This document shows positions 44,724 through 54,203 of a stretch of DNA of 64,000 nucleotides, one piece after another; the first letter of the stretch is position 1, and the number at the start of each line of letters is the position of its first letter. This DNA comes from Candidatus Endonucleibacter bathymodioli (GTDB lineage Bacteria > Pseudomonadota > Gammaproteobacteria > Pseudomonadales > Endozoicomonadaceae): positions 124,001-188,000 of the forward strand of contig JASXSV010000001.1 of the NCBI GenBank assembly GCA_030674915.1, in the 5' to 3' direction. The translations under genes and the position numbers were made by a program. Below the pieces are notes generated by a model. That model was given only the letters and a program-made list of their open reading frames with translations. It was not told the origin of the DNA and did no database searches.

Positions 44724-47180
44724 ATGATGTTGGAAATATTGCGTGCTGCAAACTTATATACATATAGATTAAATCTTTTAACTATAGCTAAAAGTATATT
44801 ATTTTCTTATTGTTTATTAACCTCTCTGTGCATTAAAGCTGTTCTAGATAATAATATTTCTGAAAGTATCAATATTGATACGGCGAGTGGTAACAAGGTT
44901 TTTATGTTTATACCTTATGAGTTAACACTTAGTCATAGAGTAAATGTTTGTCATGTAGCTATGTTTGATAAAGAAATACTAGGGAATGAGAGTCTACAGA
45001 AAGAACTTATGACCACTTTATTAACCTTACAAGAGATGACTATTGAGGAAGATACAAATGTTAATGCCGATCAAAGACTTACTCTCTGTAATATTAAAGA
45101 CTTCTTAGAAGAAGAAGCAGATTGTTTCTTACATATTTTAAATTCAGGGGGAATACACTATCACTATGCACTTGTAATTATATTTGTCATTGATGAATAT
45201 ACCAAGAAATCAAGTATCCAAATTGAAAAAATAAAACTAAATCATACGGCATATGATAATCATCAGATTGCTCATGATTCTAGAAGTGGAATAGATATAT
45301 TAAAGTCTCTATTCGCATCATGTAAGCCTATGAGACTTGTATCTAAAAACACTTCTCAATTTAATAATGCAGTTTGTGACGCAACACCAAGCATAAAGCT
45401 GCTCCGTGATGTCATTAAAAATGATAGTGCAAGTGGTACAAATAATAATTATGATCATACGCATATTGATATTGATATTGATATTGATATTGATATTGAT
45501 ATTGATTCTGGATATAATAGCGAGAAAGCACATGAGAAACAAAATACAAAAGATATTGTGTATTGTAATATTGCAAGATGTGACATGGGATTTAATAACA
45601 ACAATTCTTTAACAAGACATATATTAAGCCATTCAACGAAAAAGTCTACCGCATGCCCATTGTATGAGCGTGGGAAGACACCTATGCAAAACGATAATTT
45701 AATCTCGCCTCTTAAATCTCGTACCGATAAAAATATTTTACATTGCCAGTTGTGTGGCAAGCAATTTACTGAAGACAACATGTTTACCACACATATATTG
45801 ATGAATGTATGTGAAAAGCCATCTAGTAACAAAGATCATTTTGACTCACCTACTCCAACTGTTAATATGTTATTAGAAAAAACTGGTCAAAATTTTGATG
45901 CAATACATCAGGCGAAAAATAAGATTCAGCTATTTATAACAAACGAAGAAGCTCAAATACAAGCTAAGGAGCAACATACTGCAAGGCCGAAGGAGATAAC
46001 TACTAGACAGCTTTTAAGTGATCCATCATGTGTTCAACAGTCAAAATCAGTGGCTGATACTGTAGATCATGAGACCTTACCTCATTATCAGCCAGTATAT
46101 CATCGGACAACCCCAAATTTGCCAGCTGGTATGTTATCGGACTCACGATGTCATATATCCCAAGTTGCTAACGTTGAAAACCAAAACCACGACGCTAAAT
46201 TGTTACCTGGCATTATGAATTATCAAGATAAATGTTCAGATTATAATATTGAAAAAGAAATTTTAGAAGGAAACAAAGCAGACCCATTAGTTAATAATAC
46301 TGCCTCAGCCGGATCCAATAAAGCAGGAAATGATTCGATACTTCATGATGGTGGCAGGCGCCATGGTGATACCGGCACGAATAATAGACATAAACAACTT
46401 ACAGCATGCTCTGCGGCGCCATCCCATCATTGCGACATCTGCAAGAAAAGTTTCCTATATCAATCTCAGCTACAACACCACATTATAATTCATACTAAGG
46501 ATAAGCCATATAGTTGCGAGCTATGCTGCAAACAATTCAAAACGAAAAGCAGTCTCACCAGGCACGTGCACGCCCACACTGAGGAGAAGCAATATGCCTG
46601 CGAGACCTGCGGCAATAAATTCCGTTATAGTTTCAATTTAAATAAACACATGGTCAACTACCATGCCGTTGCTAAACGATATAACTGCGAGATTTGCGGT
46701 AAATCAAGACAGAGTTCAGGCTTCCGTAGACACATGCGCACCCATATGCATACCGATGAGAAACCACATAGCTGTGAGATCTGTGCCAAGAAATTCAGAC
46801 ATCTCTACCGGCTAGAAAAACACATGCACACCCACAAAAGTGGTAAGGTATATAGCTGTGAGATCTGCGGTCTGGAAGAACAGTATATCTCAGGCATTAA
46901 GAGACATATGCTCGTCCACACCAACGAGAAACCATATAGTTGCGAGCCCTGCGGCAAGGAATTTGGAAGGAAAGAAAGTCTAGATAGGCACATGCGCATC
47001 CACACCGGTGATAAGCCATATAGCTGCGATGTCTGCAGCAAAGAATTCTCAAGGAGAGAAGGCCTCAATCACCACATGCTACGCCACTCCAGTGATAAGT
47101 ATAGTTGCGATATCTGTAACAAGTCCTTCAAACAGCTCAAGAATCTCACTAAACACGTTTGTTACATCCACAAAAAGTAA
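44724..47180 (+). CDS. Exported 818-residue protein with C-terminal C2H2 zinc-finger array
   Basis: The N-terminus is a signal sequence ('AKSILFSYCLLTSLCIKA', residues about 22-39) that shares 'SLCIKA' with the tandem array proteins. The middle is unique, with an Asp-Ile dipeptide run (about residues 248-262) and two isolated finger-like motifs (about 275-305 and 340-370). Residues about 568-815 hold nine consecutive C2H2 fingers, e.g. 'CELCCKQFKTKSSLTRHVHA' and 'CDVCSKEFSRREGLNHHML'. Linkers such as 'HTGDKPY' and 'HTNEKPY' are nearly the TGEKPY linker of animal zinc fingers. The finger region appears more GC-rich than the rest of the gene. The finger tail therefore looks acquired from a eukaryote or shaped to bind DNA in its nucleus; this is inference. 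The neighbours are IS relics only. Confidence 0.88.
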   Translation: MMLEILRAANLYTYRLNLLTIAKSILFSYCLLTSLCIKAVLDNNISESINIDTASGNKVFMFIPYELTLSHRVNVCHVAMFDKEILGNESLQKELMTTLLTLQEMTIEEDTNVNADQRLTLCNIKDFLEEEADCFLHILNSGGIHYHYALVIIFVIDEYTKKSSIQIEKIKLNHTAYDNHQIAHDSRSGIDILKSLFASCKPMRLVSKNTSQFNNAVCDATPSIKLLRDVIKNDSASGTNNNYDHTHIDIDIDIDIDIDIDSGYNSEKAHEKQNTKDIVYCNIARCDMGFNNNNSLTRHILSHSTKKSTACPLYERGKTPMQNDNLISPLKSRTDKNILHCQLCGKQFTEDNMFTTHILMNVCEKPSSNKDHFDSPTPTVNMLLEKTGQNFDAIHQAKNKIQLFITNEEAQIQAKEQHTARPKEITTRQLLSDPSCVQQSKSVADTVDHETLPHYQPVYHRTTPNLPAGMLSDSRCHISQVANVENQNHDAKLLPGIMNYQDKCSDYNIEKEILEGNKADPLVNNTASAGSNKAGNDSILHDGGRRHGDTGTNNRHKQLTACSAAPSHHCDICKKSFLYQSQLQHHIIIHTKDKPYSCELCCKQFKTKSSLTRHVHAHTEEKQYACETCGNKFRYSFNLNKHMVNYHAVAKRYNCEICGKSRQSSGFRRHMRTHMHTDEKPHSCEICAKKFRHLYRLEKHMHTHKSGKVYSCEICGLEEQYISGIKRHMLVHTNEKPYSCEPCGKEFGRKESLDRHMRIHTGDKPYSCDVCSKEFSRREGLNHHMLRHSSDKYSCDICNKSFKQLKNLTKHVCYIHKK
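45465..45507. repeat. 6-bp coding tandem repeat (ATTGAT, about seven units)
   Basis: Seven ATTGAT units encode an Ile-Asp run in the 818-residue zinc-finger protein. Changes in unit number keep the frame. Confidence 0.93.
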
Positions 47181-47204
47181 CGATATTCTGTGCAAAATGT
47201 CCTG

Positions 47205-47430
47205 CAAGCTAACTGGTGTTACAGTTACTCTTGTAAGGCCGTAGCATCTTTTTGATGGACTTGGTCACTGCTTTTTTGGTCTTGTTTTTAACTCTGACCG
47301 TCAAAAGAAGTTTCGATACACGCTCGGTCGGCGTCACAAAATATCCATTTTGGCCGTGAACGGTATCACCTCCCAGTGGCCGACTTTTTTGTTCAGGTGC
47401 ACTCAGTCCGATCGCTCCTCAATATCCGCT
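47205..47430 (-). mobile_element. IS30-type (type 2) relic fragment
   Basis: The sequence 'GTAAGGCCGTAGCATCTTTT' and 'CTTGTTTTTAACTCTGACCG' matches 43685-43760 and 57645-57690 in the same orientation. Only this internal part remains, just after the zinc-finger gene. The next 200 bp (47431-47630) contain no gene; 47575-47640 encodes 'LMAMANLYLQRNAL' on the - strand, possibly the tail of another transposase. Confidence 0.65.
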
Positions 47431-47630
47431 AGGGAATCTCTGAGTGAAGTGGCTTGCAAGTCGATTGCCAGATTTGCGATAAAATTTTCTGACTTTCGCG
47501 CTTATTTCATCGTAATTTTCGATTCATTTTGTCGCTTTTGCCCACTTATCCACTCTCGAGGCTGATTTAGGGCGCAATTATGCCGTCAACGCATTACGTT
47601 GCAGGTATAAATTGGCCATCGCCATCAGGC

Positions 47631-48596
47631 TCATAACGCGAAAAACGTATTCAAATTGTCCCAGTTTTGACGCCATGATCGGCTTATCTTAGAATACTTT
47701 GAAAGCCATTTCTCTTCAAAATTATCAAACTCTCGCAACGCTTCCTCTTCTGTAGATGACCTGTAAACTTGCTTTAAATCAGCGCTTACTTCTTTGTAAT
47801 CACGCCAAGGTACAAACTTCATGTATTACGCACCATTTGAACGATGCATAGTCGTGTCAGGGTACGCCGCTTGAATGGCTTCAGGAAATCCTTTAAGGCC
47901 ATCCACGCAAGCGATTAGAATGTCTTCTAAACCGCGATTCTTGAGCTCAGTGAGAATGCCTAGCCAGAATTTCGCACCTTCATTTTCTAATAGCCACATA
48001 CCAAGAAGCTCCTTGTGCCCCTCAATATTTACTCCAAGCGCTCGATAGACAGCCCTGTTGATCACCTGCTTATCTTGCCTGATTTTGACCACAATATAGT
48101 CTAAATAAACAATGGGATATACCTGATCAATTGGTCGTGCTTGCCACTCTATGACCTGATCCATAACGGCGTTTATGACCTTAGAAATTAGGCTCGGGGA
48201 TACATCAGCATCATACAATTCTTTAAAGGTTGCGCAGATTTCTCGAGTTGTCATTCCTTGGACATATAGAAAAAAATTTTATCATCCATACCAGTGAGGC
48301 GAGTTTGCTGTTTTTTTTACAAGCTGAGGTTAGAATGAACTATTTCGATCATGTGGAACTTCAATATCGATAGCCCCATCGTCGGTATAAAGTATTTTTG
48401 AGGAGTGATCGTTACGGCTATTTGATCCAGTCGTCGGCTGATTTCTGTCATACCCAAGGTGGTCGTCCAGCTCAGCGCCAAGAGCTGCCTCAACGGTGAC
48501 TTTTTTTAGCATACGACTAAAATCACTGAAATCTTTTTCAGCTTTCATGCTTTTCGCCGCCTTTTTTGCAAAGGCTAATATTTGATCTTTATTCAT
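47631..48596 (-). pseudogene. IS256-family transposase, frameshifted and truncated
   Basis: Three collinear frames make up most of an IS256 transposase. The N-terminus (48596-48330) has 'TVEAALGAELDDHLGYDRNQ' and 'NSRNDHSSKILYTDDGAIDI'. The middle (48254-47826) has 'PIDQVYPIVYLDYIVVKIRQ', 'VNIEGHKELLGMWLLENEGA' and 'ILIACVDGLKGFPEAIQAAY'. A third piece (47822-47631) has 'MKFVPWRDYKEVSADLKQVY' and 'SWRQNWDNLNTFF'. A shift near 48300 and a deletion near 47825 break it, and the C-terminal third with the final catalytic glutamate is missing. Confidence 0.92.
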
Positions 48597-48874
48597 AGTG
48601 CTTATCTCCCATAAGGGTTAATGATAAGCAAATACACAAACTAATCTACAGTCTCCAACACACTTGACCAAGTGTACTTTAAGGAATCTCTGAACAAGGT
48701 TATTCTCGCACAGGAGGGAATCTATAAGGTATTGATTTTGCTGGACCTAAGCCTCCGCGGGGATTACGAAAGTGGCTTTAATCAGAGGTTCCTTAAACAG
48801 ACAGTCCTAATGCATGAATAACTTTAAATCAGATCTTAACTCAGAGTCAGGCTGTTTGTTTAACTGCAACCCGT
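48597..48874. other. Upstream end of the IS256 relic and MITE-like element
   Basis: Positions 48607-48650 are the IS256-type 5' end also found at 21495-21538. The MITE-like element occupies 48679-48796. No gene lies here. Confidence 0.55.
48679..48796. mobile_element. MITE-like 118-bp element
   Basis: TTAAGGAATCTCTGA at 48679 is the inverse of TCAGAGGTTCCTTAA at 48782-48796 with one mismatch. The tip GGAATCTCTGAACAAG is the terminal repeat of the IS5-type element at 21539-22611. TTAA on both sides fits a 4-bp target duplication. The inner 90 bp contain no frame, so it is a non-autonomous derivative that the IS5 transposase could have moved. Confidence 0.65.
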
Positions 48875-49339
48875 TCAAATAGTCATCTCCATATAAAAAC
48901 TATTTTTACCATTTTTAGAATAATACTGAACATTACTCATCAAACTTCTTATAATAAACAAACCTCTCCCGGAGGCCTTCAGATTATCAACACTTTCCAT
49001 CTCCCCAGCCACTTCCGTCTCAGACACAGGCACACTCAACTTATCATCAGGCATAACACTACCCCAGTCGCTAACAGTCAAAGAAATAACCGACTGAGAT
49101 TTCTTTATAATGATTTCTACGGTATTGCCAGGCTCATCATTATAAGCATGCTCTATAGTATTATTAAGCGCTTCAACAAGGCATAACTCAATATGATTGA
49201 CTACATCAAGAGCCAAACGTGCCCATTCACAAACACCTCTCACCGCCACAGCCGCCATAACAGTATTTGATAGGGTAGAATCTACCTCTATCTTTAGTTG
49301 TTGTGACTGAGACGAGTCCTGTTTTTCCAACTCCATCAA
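48875..49339 (-). CDS. RsbW-type anti-sigma / serine kinase (HATPase)
   Basis: This 154-residue GHKL-fold protein has the N box ('EALNNTIEHAY', residues about 55-65) and a G2-like box ('GRGLFIIRSLM', about 125-135) of RsbW/SpoIIAB-type serine kinases. In the partner-switching scheme it holds its target (an anti-sigma/regulator partner) inactive until the STAS protein, dephosphorylated by the phosphatase, captures it. Its start overlaps the STAS gene by 4 bp, so the two are co-expressed. No sigma factor gene is nearby, so the output partner is unknown. Confidence 0.85.
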   Translation of the reverse strand: MMELEKQDSSQSQQLKIEVDSTLSNTVMAAVAVRGVCEWARLALDVVNHIELCLVEALNNTIEHAYNDEPGNTVEIIIKKSQSVISLTVSDWGSVMPDDKLSVPVSETEVAGEMESVDNLKASGRGLFIIRSLMSNVQYYSKNGKNSFYMEMTI

Positions 49340-49692
49340 TAATTAACCAATGCATCATCAACCGTACTAGCTATGGAAAACAATTTATCCATAGACGTCA
49401 AGTCAAACAAATCCCTAACGGCTGGCTGAGCACCCGCCAATATTAACTGACCATTACCTGGCATCTTTTTTAACGCCGCAACCAAGGCGCCCAAGCCACT
49501 ACTATCCATAAATTTCACATTAGTCAAATCCACAATAATAGCTACTGCACCCTTCTCAATACTATCAAAAAGAAAACTTTTGAACGCTTCCGCAAGAGAC
49601 GCATCCAACCGCACATCCTCAACAATAGCAACAGTAAAACGACCATCTTCCCTCGAACCAAATGACATAATATATTCCTTCCTTAAAGCCAT
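49336..49692 (-). CDS. STAS-domain anti-sigma factor antagonist
   Basis: This 118-residue single STAS domain resembles RsbV/SpoIIAA. The phosphorylation loop is 'FMDSSGLGALV' (about residues 63-73), with the usual Ser. It would be phosphorylated by the RsbW-like kinase and dephosphorylated by the SpoIIE-type phosphatase encoded 16 bp upstream. 'MALRKEYIMSFGSRED' could also start at the second methionine (residue 9). The trio forms one operon. Confidence 0.88.
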   Translation of the reverse strand: MALRKEYIMSFGSREDGRFTVAIVEDVRLDASLAEAFKSFLFDSIEKGAVAIIVDLTNVKFMDSSGLGALVAALKKMPGNGQLILAGAQPAVRDLFDLTSMDKLFSIASTVDDALVNY

Positions 49693-49708
49693 ATTTTAAT
49701 TGTATTGG

Positions 49709-50899
49709 TTACGGATTCCACTCCAATACTAGATAAGTCATATCATCTTCAAACACACTTTGCAGACTCCATTGCTTGATCGCCTCCTCTACTTGTACAA
49801 TCAATTTCTTAATACTACAGTCAAATAAACCACTCAACACTTGACTTAAACGATCCTCACCAAACTGCTCACCATTATTATCACATTCAGTTAATCCATC
49901 AGAATAAAGAAACAACCGATCCCCAGGATTCAAGGTGAAGGCTACCGTAGTGTATTGCTGATCTGGCATCATTCCAATAGGAACACCAGAACCACTAATA
50001 ACCGTAACGCTTTGCGTTTCTTTTTCCATCCTCAAAGGATTCGGATGACCTGCCTGAGATAATGCCACCTCACCGGTTCTATTATTCATTATTCCATACA
50101 CAATAGTAAAATAGCTCACTTGCTCTGCCGTTGTCTGAAAAAGCATATTCAGCTGCTCCAGCACCTCAGCTGGCGAAACCAGAGAATAACCAGCAGGTGA
50201 ATCCGTACAGTGTTTTTTATACAAAGCCCTGTCCCCTGACTCAGAGAGGAGATTATTTAATGTAAACGAAAATAGAGCCGCAGGTATACCATGACCAGAC
50301 ACATCGAGCTGATAAAAACAAATGTGATCATCATCCAGCGCCTGACAGCCAAACATATCACCACCAAGATGCTTACACGGCTTAAAAAACCAGTCAAACT
50401 GAACATTATTAATAAGCGCTGGTTTAGCCAGTAATCCGGCTTGAGTGCGTGCCGCAGATTCAAGGTCTTTCTCTATCGTAACTAAAGCAGCTGAAAGATC
50501 CTTGTTTTTTTCAGCTAAATCCCTTTCAAGATCAACAACTCTTACACCTGCTTTTAGCCTAGCCAACATTTCACCAAAATTAACCGGCTTACCAACAAAG
50601 TCATCGGCCCCGCAACCGATCCCCTCAACAAGAGAATCACTTCCCGTCTTTCCTGTCAGCAAAATAAAATAGATATAATGACCATAATCATGCTGCTTGA
50701 TAGCCTGGCATAATTCCAACCCATCCATTTCCGGCATCATCCAGTCACTAATGACAATCCGAATATCAGACTCCGCATGAAGACATTTAAGCGCTTCAAT
50801 GCCATTTTCGGCTTCAAAAACCTGATAGCCACGCTTTTTGAGAACAGACGACAGCATGAGCCTCTGATCTCTTGCATCTTCAACAATAAGTATATTCAT
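49709..50899 (-). CDS. Response regulator with SpoIIE/PP2C phosphatase domain
   Basis: This 396-residue protein (counting from 50899) is a fusion of an N-terminal receiver domain and a C-terminal PP2C-type phosphatase. The receiver (residues about 1-120) has 'NILIVEDARDQR', the phospho-acceptor in 'ISDWMMPEMDG' and 'LTGKTG'. A coiled coil links it to the phosphatase, marked by 'KHLGGDMFGC', 'LDVSGHGIPAALFSF', 'SQAGHPNPLRME' and 'YSDGLTECDNNG' (metal-binding aspartates included). Receiver phosphorylation presumably turns on the phosphatase, which acts on the STAS protein. An open frame extends 27 codons further upstream; ATG at 50899 is preferred because it starts directly with the receiver strand, although its GGAGG is 16 bp away, which is long. 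The sensor kinase is elsewhere. Confidence 0.9.
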   Translation of the reverse strand: MNILIVEDARDQRLMLSSVLKKRGYQVFEAENGIEALKCLHAESDIRIVISDWMMPEMDGLELCQAIKQHDYGHYIYFILLTGKTGSDSLVEGIGCGADDFVGKPVNFGEMLARLKAGVRVVDLERDLAEKNKDLSAALVTIEKDLESAARTQAGLLAKPALINNVQFDWFFKPCKHLGGDMFGCQALDDDHICFYQLDVSGHGIPAALFSFTLNNLLSESGDRALYKKHCTDSPAGYSLVSPAEVLEQLNMLFQTTAEQVSYFTIVYGIMNNRTGEVALSQAGHPNPLRMEKETQSVTVISGSGVPIGMMPDQQYTTVAFTLNPGDRLFLYSDGLTECDNNGEQFGEDRLSQVLSGLFDCSIKKLIVQVEEAIKQWSLQSVFEDDMTYLVLEWNP

Positions 50900-51017
50900 G
50901 GGGGAAATGTTGCATCCTCCTTGTATCGTTAATGTTTTATACCCATCCACTTGATAGTGTGATACGGTTAATGCTAGCAATCACCTACTGTTCATAGGTT
51001 TTAGGCTTATAGGTTGT

Positions 51018-51060
51018 TTGTCGCCTGATTATACTTTCAAAGGTAGCCTATATAGATAAA
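51018..51060. repeat. Short dispersed repeat (about 42 bp), copy 3
   Basis: TTGTCGCCTGATTATACTTT, continuing to a TATATAGATAA end, aligns with 15018-15060 and 19067-19107 at about 70-80 per cent. All three lie in intergenic DNA. It may be a fragment of a small decayed element. Confidence 0.5.
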
Positions 51061-51156
51061 TAAGAAATAATCATGCTACTTATACCTATGTTACAAGAAA
51101 TAATAAATTGTTAAAATAAAAGCAAATACTGTACCACCTAACCCTAAGAAAGACAA

Positions 51157-51639
51157 TCAGTCAGTCAGTATATCAACAATCGTTCCAAAAGGAATGCGCT
51201 GAAAAAGATCGATAATATCTCTATTATGCATACGTATACACCCATGCGATAGAGGTTTCCCCATCATAGAGGCATCAGGAGCACCGTGAATATAAATATA
51301 TCTCCGCATTGTGTCAACACTCCCTAGCCGATTAAATCCGCCCTCCATGCCACTCAACCAAAGTATCCGAGATAAAATCCAGTCAAGACGACCATGACAT
51401 TCTGCCGCTAATTCAGGAGAATATATTTCACCTGTTGGCCTCCTAGCTATAAATACTGTATTTTCAGGTAAGTTCGATCCTATTTTTGCTCGCACAACAT
51501 GCCTACCCAAAGGGGTTTGTCCACTACCAAACTGTTGTCCAACTCCCTTTATCCCTGTTGAAACTGGGTATTCAATAATATCACCATCTGTTACATGCAA
51601 CTTCAGTACCTGTATACAAATATGCACTGTAATAAACAC
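51157..51639 (-). CDS. L,D-transpeptidase (YkuD domain)
   Basis: This 160-residue protein is a YkuD-fold L,D-transpeptidase. The catalytic signature is 'HGAPDASMMGKPLSHGCIRM' (residues about 120-140, with the SHGC cysteine as nucleophile), with 'YPVSTGIKGVGQQFGSGQTP' earlier, as in short proteobacterial YkuD proteins. Such enzymes make or exchange 3-3 peptidoglycan cross-links or anchor lipoprotein. There is no clear signal peptide in the chosen start (a GTG at 51639 aligned to the family); a true N-terminus further upstream is closed by stops. Its export route is therefore unclear. Confidence 0.82.
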   Translation of the reverse strand: MFITVHICIQVLKLHVTDGDIIEYPVSTGIKGVGQQFGSGQTPLGRHVVRAKIGSNLPENTVFIARRPTGEIYSPELAAECHGRLDWILSRILWLSGMEGGFNRLGSVDTMRRYIYIHGAPDASMMGKPLSHGCIRMHNRDIIDLFQRIPFGTIVDILTD

Positions 51640-51669
51640 ACCCTTCCCCCCCAGCTCAGGTATAAAACC

Positions 51670-51915
51670 TTAAACCCGCACCACAAGAGACACCACTATA
51701 CGGAGCATCCCTTCAAGATTATCATCAATACCGTAATTACTTTTTACAATGGCCATACGCGTATTTGCTCCAGAACGAGTAAACGCAACAGAACCTAAAA
51801 TAAAATCAACACACCAAAACATATCACTTGAATTAAGGTGATAACAAATACGTACCAGCAACTTAAAATAGCCATGAAAGACATCACCATACATATCCTG
51901 CAAGTAGCTCTTCAA
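51670..51915 (-). CDS. Small hypothetical protein
   Basis: The 81-codon frame ('GDVFHGYFKLLVRICYHLNS', 'DMFWCVDFILGSVAFTRSGA', 'NTRMAIVKSNYGIDDN') has a composition and pattern unlike random frames and lies 30 bp upstream of the transpeptidase on the same strand. A TTG would open it, or ATG at 51894. I do not recognise a family, and it may be spurious. Confidence 0.35.
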   Translation of the reverse strand: MKSYLQDMYGDVFHGYFKLLVRICYHLNSSDMFWCVDFILGSVAFTRSGANTRMAIVKSNYGIDDNLEGMLRIVVSLVVRV

Positions 51916-52311
51916 GTGCCCTGAGCTACATTGAACACCAACTCAATAAATGCATACAGAAAGAAAGATATCAGAATACTTGATGGTTATTTGCTCGCTA
52001 CTCATAAACAGCGGAAGCCCACAACTGTCAAAGCATTATTGCTAGAACAAGAGGCAAATCACCGTTAAGCTCTTTGAAAGATACAACAAGAAAATTTCGC
52101 CTTCATCCAGAAAATAATGACTCAAAACCATAGAAATAAAGTAAAAGAAAGACACTATTACAAATGAAGGTTTGCGAGTTAGCGTAATTAGAAACACGTC
52201 AAGAGATAGCCATAACCTCTGATGGCACATCCCTAGGAAGCGATCACAAAAAAACAGACAGAAGAATAGGTAAATATTCACCCCACAACAACGTCTAGCC
52301 TCTCTATTTCC
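51916..52311. other. Non-coding stretch between small genes
   Basis: No supported gene. A 79-codon - strand frame (52042-52281) is hydrophobic and low in information content; I do not call it. Confidence 0.4.
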
Positions 52312-52557
52312 TTAGTGCAATACTCGTTCTTCAGACAAGCCATATCGCTCATCCTGAGATAAACTTTGACGACTTACCTCCTCAATACCCACATCAAACA
52401 TTAACTTCGCTATATCAAGATGACATCCCTGAAGAAACTTTTTTGCTTCTTCAGAAAAATTAAGCGTTAACAGTGGCTCGTCATCACCTCCGTCACTACG
52501 CCTCAACACAATTTCACCACTAGGTAACTCAACAATCTCCAGAAATGAGGCAACCAT
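52312..52557 (-). CDS. Small conserved hypothetical protein
   Basis: This 81-residue protein reads 'FLEIVELPSGEIVLRRSDGG' then 'EPLLTLNFSEEAKKFLQG' and 'DIAKLMFDVGIEEV', the pattern of a small acidic protein family that I recall from Pseudomonas and related bacteria, of unknown function. The ATG at 52557 is preferred over a TTG 18 bp upstream because it aligns with the family start, and TAGG lies about 10 bases before it. It lies in the same strand series as the transpeptidase. Confidence 0.6.
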   Translation of the reverse strand: MVASFLEIVELPSGEIVLRRSDGGDDEPLLTLNFSEEAKKFLQGCHLDIAKLMFDVGIEEVSRQSLSQDERYGLSEERVLH

Positions 52558-53300
52558 AACTATCAAACCTACCAATTCATATTACCAAAGAGTATTGTGC
52601 AGGAAGAAAAAAGATTTTTCCAGAAAACTCTCATATTTAAGCCAACTCTATCAGCAATTCCCGATACCCATATATCTGTGACCTAATAAATATATTATTC
52701 AAGTGCCTATTTTTAACTGTTGAACCAACCTCAGCTACGATCAGCCAAAATATCAGCAAGTTCAGGATACTCAAGAATATCGTCATTATCTCACATAATA
52801 TTAGCAACCAAGTGCTTTAAACTGACACTCATATCTCCAATCACTGTAAGCAGATCTCCACAGTTATCGATGAAAAACAGTACTTGTCAACATGATTATC
52901 GCCTCAACTCAAGCAGCTTTTTTAAGTTTATTTGATGAACATATGCCTAGATTAAGCCAAACATCGTGAGCCAAATTCCTGTTTCTTGTACAATCGCTGA
53001 CTCTTAGGCCTTTATACAAGTTTCCCTTAAATATTTGAGGCTGTTGACTTTCTGGTAGAAAATCTGGAATTTCTGCAGATTATTGAGAAACGATGCTAGC
53101 GAGCTTTCGACAACTGTTTTTCGGTTAGTTAGATGGAGGCTCAGCAAACCTCGGTAAGCAACACTAATCATATCATACAGGATGTTTTAGCGGGTAGTCT
53201 GCTATTTTAGAGCTGGCAGACCTGTCTATAAGAACTGGTATTATTAAGCATAATCAATTTATTTGGAATTGCTGACCTCACACCTTCACGTAGAATAGGC
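52558..53300. other. Gene-free region of about 740 bp
   Basis: I find no supported gene. A 71-codon + strand frame at 52720-52935 has no recognisable features. No IS similarity is evident. Confidence 0.45.
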
Positions 53301-54203
53301 TTATAAGCATTTTGAGCTATTTAGCAAACAGTTATTATTGCCTGTAGAGTTCTCGACCTGAATGGTAGAATGCTCTATACCAAAATGATCATGTAAGTGT
53401 TTTTGGATCCTCCAAATAAAATCATTATCCAATAAGTCTTCATTTATAACCAGATGAACAGTCAGGGCAACTTCTGTGGTACTTAAGGGCCAGACATGCA
53501 AATCGTGCATGCGATCAACATGATCATAACTCAGTAAATATTTTCTGATTTCAGCGATGCTAATGCTTTGAGGCACAGCATCTATAGCATAGTTTATCGA
53601 ATCTAGAAGCAATCTCCATGTGCCAACCGCAATAACTACTGTGATAAAAATACTAATAACAGGATCAATCCACAGCCAACCTTTCATCATAATAAATATT
53701 CCAGCGATAACCACTCCTAACGATACCCCTGCGTCTGCAGCCATATGCAGGAAGGCACCTCTAATATTTAAGTCGTGTTTTTGACCTTTGACAAAAAGTA
53801 ATGCCGTAAAGGTATTAATGATAGCTCCAATTGCAGCAACCACTATCACCGTCATACCGTCAGCTGGTTGTGGATTTTGAAAACGTACAACAGCTTCCCA
53901 TGCAATGCCTCCCAGCACAAAAATAAGAAGTACCGCACTGAGCAGTGAAGCCATTATTGTAACTTTTTTAAAACCATATGTTCGTTTCTCAGTCGCATAT
54001 TTTGTAGCAAGCACATTTGCCCCCCAAGCGAGCAATAGACTAACTACATCACTTAAGTTATGCCCAGCATCCGCTAACAGTGACAGGGAACTGGCAAACA
54101 CCCCACAAACCGCTTCGATAACTACAAAAACAAGATTAAGAACGACACCAATAGCAAAAGCTCGATTGTAATTGTCTATCTTATGACTGTGATCATGGGA
54201 CAT
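53301..54203 (-). CDS. CzcD/ZitB-type cation diffusion facilitator
   Basis: This 300-residue Zn2+/H+ antiporter belongs to the CzcD/ZitB branch, different from FieF. The N-terminus is His-rich ('MSHDHSHK'). Membrane-embedded ligands are 'ADAGHNLSD' (about 43-51) and 'FLHMAADAGVS' (about 150-160), the HxxxD pairs of the Zn-CDF group. A C-terminal cytosolic domain includes 'VDRMHDLHVWPLSTTEVALT', the CzcD signature. AAAGG about nine bases upstream supports the start. The window thus encodes two CDF exporters of different subfamilies, which suggests that metal stress matters for this organism. Confidence 0.9.
   Translation of the reverse strand: MSHDHSHKIDNYNRAFAIGVVLNLVFVVIEAVCGVFASSLSLLADAGHNLSDVVSLLLAWGANVLATKYATEKRTYGFKKVTIMASLLSAVLLIFVLGGIAWEAVVRFQNPQPADGMTVIVVAAIGAIINTFTALLFVKGQKHDLNIRGAFLHMAADAGVSLGVVIAGIFIMMKGWLWIDPVISIFITVVIAVGTWRLLLDSINYAIDAVPQSISIAEIRKYLLSYDHVDRMHDLHVWPLSTTEVALTVHLVINEDLLDNDFIWRIQKHLHDHFGIEHSTIQVENSTGNNNCLLNSSKCL

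Noticed and set aside
50881..50935. ATT start with better spacing from GGAGG for the receiver-phosphatase gene
   Set aside because: ATT initiation is rare and there is no independent support; the ATG that begins the receiver domain was kept.
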